A program made the translations under genes and the position numbers. A stretch of DNA of 24,096 bases from Bryobacterales bacterium (GTDB lineage: Bacteria; Acidobacteriota; Terriglobia; Bryobacterales; Bryobacteraceae), in contig JADJOP010000014.1 of assembly GCA_016713735.1 (NCBI GenBank), forward strand, positions 1-24,096, in the 5' to 3' direction. Positions 19,050 to 24,096 of this stretch are shown here, piece after piece. How positions within the stretch are numbered: position 1 is the stretch's first letter; the number at the start of each line of letters is the position of its first letter. Under the pieces are notes generated by a model, which saw nothing but the letters and a program-made list of their open reading frames with translations, ran no database searches and was not told where the DNA came from.

Positions 19050-20655
19050 TTACCCACCTCCACCCCGCACCTTCACCACCAAGCCGCCGGCATCGTCAGC
19101 CGCAACGTGTTGCCGCTCACCGATACCGCCATCTCCGCCGGCTTCACCGCCGACGGCGCGGCAAACGTATTGTGCGCTTGCATGGACGCCCCCGCGAGCA
19201 CGGTAGCCTTGGCGCTCTGCACGCTCGCCCCGTGCAAAGTCACCGACGTCTCCGAGCGTCTCGTTGTGGCTGTTGTTCACCGCCGAAAGCGTCACCACGT
19301 TGCCGTTCTTCGACGCCGAACCCGCCAGGCGCACCACCGACTGCCCCTTGCTATCCACCAGGAAATCCACGCGCGGTGCGGCAAACTCGCTGCGCACGGC
19401 CTGTCCCTTGTGGTGGTCCTTGGACATGTCGAACACGTGGTAGGTGGGCGTGACGCAGAACTTGTCGCCATCGGCCAGGAACAGCGTCTGAATGCAATTC
19501 ACCAACTGCGCCACGTTGGCCATGGCGATCTTGTCCGCGTGGCGGTGGAAGGTGTCGAGCGTCATGCCCGCGATCAGCGCATCGCGCATCGTCGGTACGC
19601 TGCCAAACAGGTGATGCGGCGCCACCGCCGTCGTGTCGTTGTGCCAGGCGCCCCACTCGTCGATCGCCAGCTTCACGCGATGCTCGCGGTCAATCTCCCC
19701 CATCGCGCCCCAATGCCGCGTGATCAACTCCTCGATCCGGCTGGCGCGTTCCAGCAGTTCGTAGAAATCCTGCACCGTGTAGTCGAGCGAATCGCCCTTG
19801 CCCGTGCGCCCGCAATAGTAGTGCAGCCCCCAGCCCCACACGCTCCGCAGCGACCCCGGGCCTTTGCGCACCATCTGTTCGAAGAACCCGTGCGTCCAGT
19901 TGTAGTCGGCCCCATTCGGCCCGCCGCGATCATCGCCAGCGGCGTGCCGTAGTTGGGCGTCCACGCCGTGAACTTGCGGAACTCCACCGAGTACTCCTCC
20001 GGCGTCAGGTTGCCGCCGCAACCCCAACTCTCATTGCCCACGCCCCAGAAGCGCACATTCCACGGCTCCGGGTCGCCCCACGCCGCGCGCCGTTCGGCCA
20101 GCGTCCCCGCGCCTTTCGGCGAATTGCAGTACTCCACCCAATCGTAGAATTCCTTCGCCGGCAGGCTGCGCACGTTGGCCGCCAGGTACGGCTCGCTGCC
20201 GGTCTCCTTGCAGAAGCGTAGAAACTCATTCGTGCCGAACGCATTCGGATCGCTGCGCGACACGTGGTTGTCCGGCAGCTTGCGCAGGATGCCGGAGTTC
20301 GCCCAGAAGTTGTTCTTCCGCGGCCTCGTATTGCGCGGGCCGACGCCGTCGCGCCAGTCATAGCTATCGGCGAAGCAACCGCCGGGATAGCGGATCACCG
20401 TCGGCCCCAGCGCCTTCATGGCATCGATGAGCGACTTGCGCAAACCGCGCACGTTGGGAATCTTCGACTCCTCGCCCACCCAGATGCCGTCATAGACGAC
20501 GCCCCCAGGTGCTCGACGAAATGCCCGTGCAGCAGCGGGCTGACCGTGCCGATGGGCTCATTCAGGAAGACCCGGATGTCACCCTGGGCGGCATACGAGG
20601 AGCGCGGCGCGAGCGCACCGGCAGCGACGGAGGCGAGGAAGTGGCGGCGTTGCAT
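19050..20655 (-). CDS. Secreted GH51 alpha-L-arabinofuranosidase (several frameshifts)
   Basis: GH51 enzymes release terminal arabinofuranose from arabinan and arabinoxylan. The span corresponds to about 535 residues. The N-terminus MQRRHFLASVAAGALA is a Tat-like signal. Family landmarks follow: IRYPGGCFADSYDWRDGVGP, NAFGTNEFLRFC, WGVGNESWGCGG (general acid/base Glu near residue 209) and KLAIDEWGAW (nucleophile Glu near 333), so both catalytic residues are present. The frame changes near 20512 (a C5 run on the plus strand), 19925, 19240 and 19092. Corrected, the C-terminus reads ETSVTLHGASVQSAKATVLA to LVVKVRGGGG-stop at 19050. The deacetylase gene lies 116 bp upstream in the same direction, with a terminator-like hairpin between. 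Brn toxin starts 34 bp downstream. Confidence 0.88.
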
Positions 20656-20672
20656 GGATGTTATTCCACCAC

Positions 20673-20693
20673 AAAATCTCGCCGCGCGCGAGA
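20673..20693 (-). terminator. Rho-independent terminator-like hairpin between the deacetylase and GH51 genes
   Basis: On the minus strand, TCTCGC (from 20693) pairs perfectly with GCGAGA around a 5-nt loop and is followed by TTTTGT. It lies in the 116-bp gap after the PIG-L stop, so the two genes are probably separate units or linked by read-through. Confidence 0.5.
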
Positions 20694-20771
20694 GCGCTTA
20701 CATCCGCTCGGGAAGGCCCTCTCGCGCCCGCCGTGCCGCGCGCGCCGCCTTCCGCGTCCCTCGCGCCGCCG

Positions 20772-21768
20772 CTACCGCTCAAAGAACGGGAACAGCCGCC
20801 GCATCTCCGCCTCATCCGGCTGCCGCCCGTACTCGCACACCTCAAACGCCTGCGCGTACTTCACCTGCCCCGCGCGGGCCTGCCCGTAGAACTTCGTGAG
20901 CGCCGCGCGGTAGTTGTTGCCTGGCCTGCATAGCGTCCGGCCAGGCTTCTTGCGCACGGCTTCGCGCCGCCAGGTACGGCCGCTCGGTCGCCGGAAACAG
21001 GCTCGCATCGCCGTTCGCGCCGCCCTCGTGAATCTGCGACTCCATCGCCAGCAGCGCATCGAGCGTCTTGTCCATCACCTCGTCGATGGCTACGGCCACG
21101 TCGGCGCGGAACGGGTTCGGGCGCTGGAAACGGTCCGGCGCATAGAGGAACACCGGGTTCTTCTGCAACGGCTTCACATCGGGCGCAAAGAACGGCACGG
21201 TCACCATGAAGGCCGAATCCTGCACCAGGATCGACGTGTAGCGATGGTCGGGATGATAGTCGTTCGGCCGGTTCGTAATCACCACGTCGGCATTCCATTC
21301 TCGAATCAACCGCGTAATCATCCGCCTCGTTTCCAGCGTCGGCATGATCTCGCCGTCGTGAATGTCGAGCACCTCAACCGTGACGCCCAACCGCCGCGCC
21401 ACCTCTTTTCACCTCCGCCACCGCCGCAGCGCCAGCGGACCGCCCGCTTCGCGCCAGTGGCCGATGTCGCCGTTGGTGGTCGAGACGAGCTTCACATGAT
21501 GCCCCGCCGCGGCCCACTTCATGGCCACACCCGCGCCGCGATACTCGGCATCATCCGGATGCGCGCCGAAGACGATCACGCGCAGTTTGCCGTCGTTGGC
21601 CGGAGGCGTGGCCGCCTGCACCAGCAACGCCGGGCCGGCCGCCGGCGCCGCGCCCGCAATCGCCGCTGAAATCGACGGCAGCTTGCCGCTGGCCATCGTG
21701 CCGATGGTGAATGCCGCCAGCACCAGCGCCGCCAGCAGAAGAGGAGACAGGATGAGTTTGCTTCGCAT
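20772..21768 (-). CDS. PIG-L (LmbE-like) family deacetylase with N-terminal signal/anchor (frameshifted)
   Basis: PIG-L family enzymes are zinc hydrolases that remove N-acetyl groups from sugars and sugar conjugates. The span is about 332 residues. A hydrophobic N-terminus (LILSPLLLAALVLAAFTIGT) indicates export or membrane anchoring. The metal site is the classic A-H70-P-D-D73-A-E motif in FGAHPDDAEYRG plus NDYHPDHR in NRPNDYHPDHRYTS about 110 residues later. Frames change near 21420 (one base missing) and at the T4 run 21406-21409 (one extra), together restoring AEVKEVARRLGVTVEVLDIH. A further change falls near 20940, after which NNYRAALTKFYGQARAGQVK leads to the stop. The substrate is unknown; the neighbourhood suggests a carbohydrate. 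ATG 21768 precedes the membrane segment directly. Confidence 0.83.
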
Positions 21769-21823
21769 AGTGGCCTCATCATAGCCCTCTGCCGTCACCG
21801 ATGCACCTGTCGAATGCCGGGCA

Positions 21824-21874
21824 TATACTCTCTTCCAGCCGGGCGCCCCAAGCCCGAGCCCGCGCCTGTGGAGG
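21824..21874 (+). promoter_or_regulatory. -10 box and ribosome-binding site of the second uxuA-like gene
   Basis: TATACT at 21824-21829 is a good -10 match; the -35 region is weak. GGAGG at 21870-21874 lies 9 bases before the ATG at 21884 and fixes that start. The 115-bp gap also serves the divergent deacetylase gene. Confidence 0.45.
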
Positions 21875-21883
21875 CCACTCACG

Positions 21884-23029
21884 ATGAAGATCACCCGTCG
21901 AACCCTCGCTGAAATCGCCGGAGCCGGAGCCATGGCTTCGGCCGCCCTGCCGCCCGCCGAAGCCGCTCAAGTTCCCGCCCCTCCCAAAGAAGGACCGCAA
22001 CTCCGAAAATCGCCCTCGGCATGTTCGATGGCGGCCGCGACCCCGCCACCGGCCCGCGCCGCATCAAGCAGCTCGGCGTGAACCATGCTCAGCGGCGGCG
22101 GCCGCGCGCCCTGGACCGTCGAGAGCCTCACCAAGCAAATGGACCCTGGAAGCCGCCGGCATCACTGTCGGCAACCTCGCCGATCGGCCTCTCGCGCGAC
22201 ATCCTCTACGGCAAACCCGGCAACAAGCGCGACCAGGACATCGAAGACATCAAGCAATCCATCATCGCCGCCGGCAAGGTGGGCTTGCCCGTCGTCGAGT
22301 ACAACTTCTACGCCCACCGCGCCATGGAAGGCTACTTCGAGGAGATCGACAAGGAGCGTGGCGAGTCCGGCTGGACCGGCTTCGACTTCGAACTCGTCCA
22401 GTCTGCCAACCAGCGCTACCCCGGCCGTCCGGAAGAACTCGGCAAGAAGTTCAAAGACCTTCCCGCCGCTGCCCGACATCGGCGCCCACCTCGACCAGAT
22501 GTGGGCCAACATCACCTACTTCCTCAAGGCCGTCATCCCCACCGCCGAAAAGGCTGTGCGCTCGCTCCACCCCAACGATCCGCCCGCCCCCATCAGCCGC
22601 GGCTCGCAACAATCATGGCCACCTCGCCGGCTGGAAGAAGCTCATCTCCATCGTCGACAGCCCCGCCAACGGCATCACCTACGACTGCGGCGTCACCCGC
22701 GAGTTGGGCGAAGACCCCATCGCCGTCTGCCGCTATTTCAGGCGCGCGCGACCGCATCAACCACGTCCACTTCCGCAACGTCCTCGTCATGAAACCATAC
22801 GAGCGCTCACCGAGGTGTGGATCGACGAAGGCCTGAAACAACATGTTCGCCGTGATGGAAGGAGCTGTTGAAGCACAAGTACACGCGCCAATCTATCCCG
22901 AACATCCGCGCCGTCTCGACTACGCACTGAGCGCGGCCCCTCGGCGGCTACCCAGGCGGCGGCTCCTATGCCGCCATCTCTCACAACGTCGGCTACACCC
23001 GCGCCATGCTGCAGGCGGCCATAAGCTAG
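21884..23029 (+). pseudogene. Second mannonate dehydratase-family protein with Tat-like signal, heavily frameshifted
   Basis: The N-terminus MKITRRTLAEIAGAGAMASA is a convincing twin-arginine signal. Pieces of a UxuA-superfamily TIM barrel follow in alternating frames: KIALGMFDGGRDPATGPRRI near 22010, GGGRAPWTVESLTKQM near 22093, LSRDILYGKPGNKRDQDIED near 22189, VGLPVVEYNFYAHRAMEGYF near 22280, SLHPNDPPAP near 22563, GITYDCGVTRELGEDP near 22672 and INHVHFRNV near 22756. The end is SHNVGYTRAMLQAAIS with TAG 23027-23029. SLHPNDPP and HVHFRNV correspond to LALHPDDPP and HFRNV of the paralogue at 14629. More than ten indels break 1.1 kb, yet every piece is well conserved, which favours sequence error. 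The span corresponds to about 380 residues. Confidence 0.75.
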
Positions 23030-23151
23030 CGCCCCCACCGCGCAGTGCAGGACGCGACCGCCCTCCCGCGCCACGTGATCGCGCGCTCGCGCATCCCGTT
23101 TCGATACTGTGATGGGAAACACCGCTGCGGTATCCTCGATTTCCAGACCAG

Positions 23152-24096
23152 ATGACCCTGCTCGACCGCCTTGACCAGTGGAAACAACGCTTCGGCCAGA
23201 ACCCGGCTCCGCTGGAACGTCTTCTGGAGCGCCTCGCCTCCGCGCGTTTCGACGACGCCCCGCGACTCATCCGTCTCCACGAAACGCTGCTCTTCTTCTG
23301 TGCCTATCCGCCGAGCGCCAAAGTCGCGCGGCTAGCGGGCGTAACCGTTGCCTTTCTTCCCGCGTGGCGGCCTCAAGGGGCGATCGATCCCCGTTGGAAG
23401 AGGCCGAGGTCTCTGGCATCGGCGGCTCAGCCGTCTCGGCGGTCTACACGTATGAAGTTGCACGGTCGCTGGCCGCGTCACGGCGCATCTATCGACATCG
23501 ATTGGGAGTGGTGTCCTCACCTGGACCGCCTTGGCCCGTTGCTTTCGGTGGTTGCTCCCGCCGCCCGCGAGGAGTGGCCGGTGGAAGCACACCCGCCTCT
23601 TCGCCAGTGGGTGGAAGCGCTGAAGCCGCCCCACCAGTCAGCCCTGCAGTGGCTGCTCGCGGCGCTCGCCGCGCTCCCCCTCCCCCACCGTGAGCGCGCA
23701 GCCCTCTACGACAGCGCCAGCCTCATGCTCACGTTCCAGCTCGGCGGCTCCCCGGCGTCCCGCACCCTCGCACGCTGGCCCGGCGCCGCGAAGTTTGTTC
23801 ATGATCAACCGCTTCTGCCCCGCCGCGCAGTGTCGCTCGAAGCCGAGTTCGCCCAGCCGCCGATCCCCCTCGACCGCCTTCCCCTGCCGGAAGCCCGGCG
23901 CGCGCTCGACCTGATCCTCGACGCCTCCGCCGTGCGCTACCGCGAACTCTACGGCTTCTCTCACCCGGATCTCCATCGCGTGTATCGTGCACGCCCCGGC
24001 CGCGGTCTCGAGATCCTATGGTGCGGCGTCCCAGCCAGCGCGCGGCTCCCTTTGCGGGCCTATCACGCCGGGATGTACTTCAAGAACGGCGTCCCC
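23152..24096 (+). CDS. Conserved protein of unknown function, 3' end outside the window
   Basis: The frame from ATG 23152 (MTLLDRLDQWKQRFGQNPAP) stays open for 315 codons to the window edge. It has no signal peptide or membrane segment. Later segments look truly coding: IDIDWEWCPHLDRLGPLLSV near residue 120, EEWPVEAHPPLRQWVEALKP near 147, SAVRYRELYGFSHPDLHRVY near 263 and RLPLRAYHAGMYFKNGVP at the edge. Between about 23345 and 23480 the better protein is in another frame (PLEEAEVSGIGGSAVSAVYT), so a compensating pair of indels is likely. I have an impression of similar uncharacterised acidobacterial proteins but know no function. The closing stretch recalls GNAT-type acyltransferases only faintly. 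It starts 122 bp after the uxuA-like stop and has no clear ribosome-binding site. Confidence 0.65.
   Translation, partial: MTLLDRLDQWKQRFGQNPAPLERLLERLASARFDDAPRLIRLHETLLFFCAYPPSAKVARLAGVTVAFLPAWRPQGAIDPRWKRPRSLASAAQPSRRSTRMKLHGRWPRHGASIDIDWEWCPHLDRLGPLLSVVAPAAREEWPVEAHPPLRQWVEALKPPHQSALQWLLAALAALPLPHRERAALYDSASLMLTFQLGGSPASRTLARWPGAAKFVHDQPLLPRRAVSLEAEFAQPPIPLDRLPLPEARRALDLILDASAVRYRELYGFSHPDLHRVYRARPGRGLEILWCGVPASARLPLRAYHAGMYFKNGVP

Noticed and set aside
18990..19952. 320-codon plus-strand open frame
   Set aside because: It is antisense to the GH51 gene, where catalytic motifs lie on the minus strand; Arg/His-rich shadow translation.

Overview
The window is GC-rich and looks like the chromosome of an Acidobacteria member of the Solibacter/Bryobacter type. 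Two features point there. One is a large secreted beta-propeller protein ending in a TIGR03437-type domain, which is greatly expanded in Candidatus Solibacter. The other is an Oar-like TonB-dependent receptor of about 1,145 residues with an N-terminal carboxypeptidase-regulatory domain. I see no rRNA, tRNA, CRISPR array, IS element or phage gene.

Layout. Positions 1-2336 (+) hold the remains of a tripartite efflux locus: the end of a MacB-type permease followed by a TolC-type outer-membrane protein, both shattered by frameshifts. Positions 2382-5736 (+) encode the propeller/TIGR03437 protein. Positions 5901-8912 (+) hold a TPR lipoprotein and a CAAX-protease-related membrane protein. Position 8943-9290 (-) encodes a very His-rich, probably metal-binding protein. 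Positions 9751-13189 (+) encode the TonB receptor, converging on a POT-family peptide transporter (13209-14543, -). From 14629 to 17926 (+) four tightly packed genes form a likely operon: mannonate dehydratase (UxuA family), VOC protein, BNR-type propeller and secreted cupin. After about 600 bp without a convincing gene comes a minus-strand BrnT toxin/ribbon-helix-helix antitoxin pair (18522-19015), with a perfect inverted repeat just upstream. Then follow a GH51 arabinofuranosidase (19050-20655, -), a PIG-L deacetylase (20772-21768, -), a second UxuA paralogue (21884-23029, +) and a 3'-truncated gene of unknown function (23152 to the end, +).

How the genes fit together. The right half looks like accessory plant- or microbial-polysaccharide catabolism. 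GH51 would release arabinose, PIG-L could de-N-acetylate sugars, the BNR propeller could be a polysaccharide-active enzyme, and the two UxuA proteins would act on uronate-derived aldonates. Five of these proteins carry N-termini of the type R-R-x-(hydrophobic), suggesting export, which is odd for UxuA enzymes.

Data quality. Frameshifts are rare between about 4 and 14.6 kb (two seen) but frequent toward both ends. Several are repaired by changing one base in a homopolymer. I therefore read most broken genes as sequence errors rather than true pseudogenes. Genes with about five or more breaks, plus the disrupted antitoxin, are typed as pseudogene because no usable frame exists as presented.
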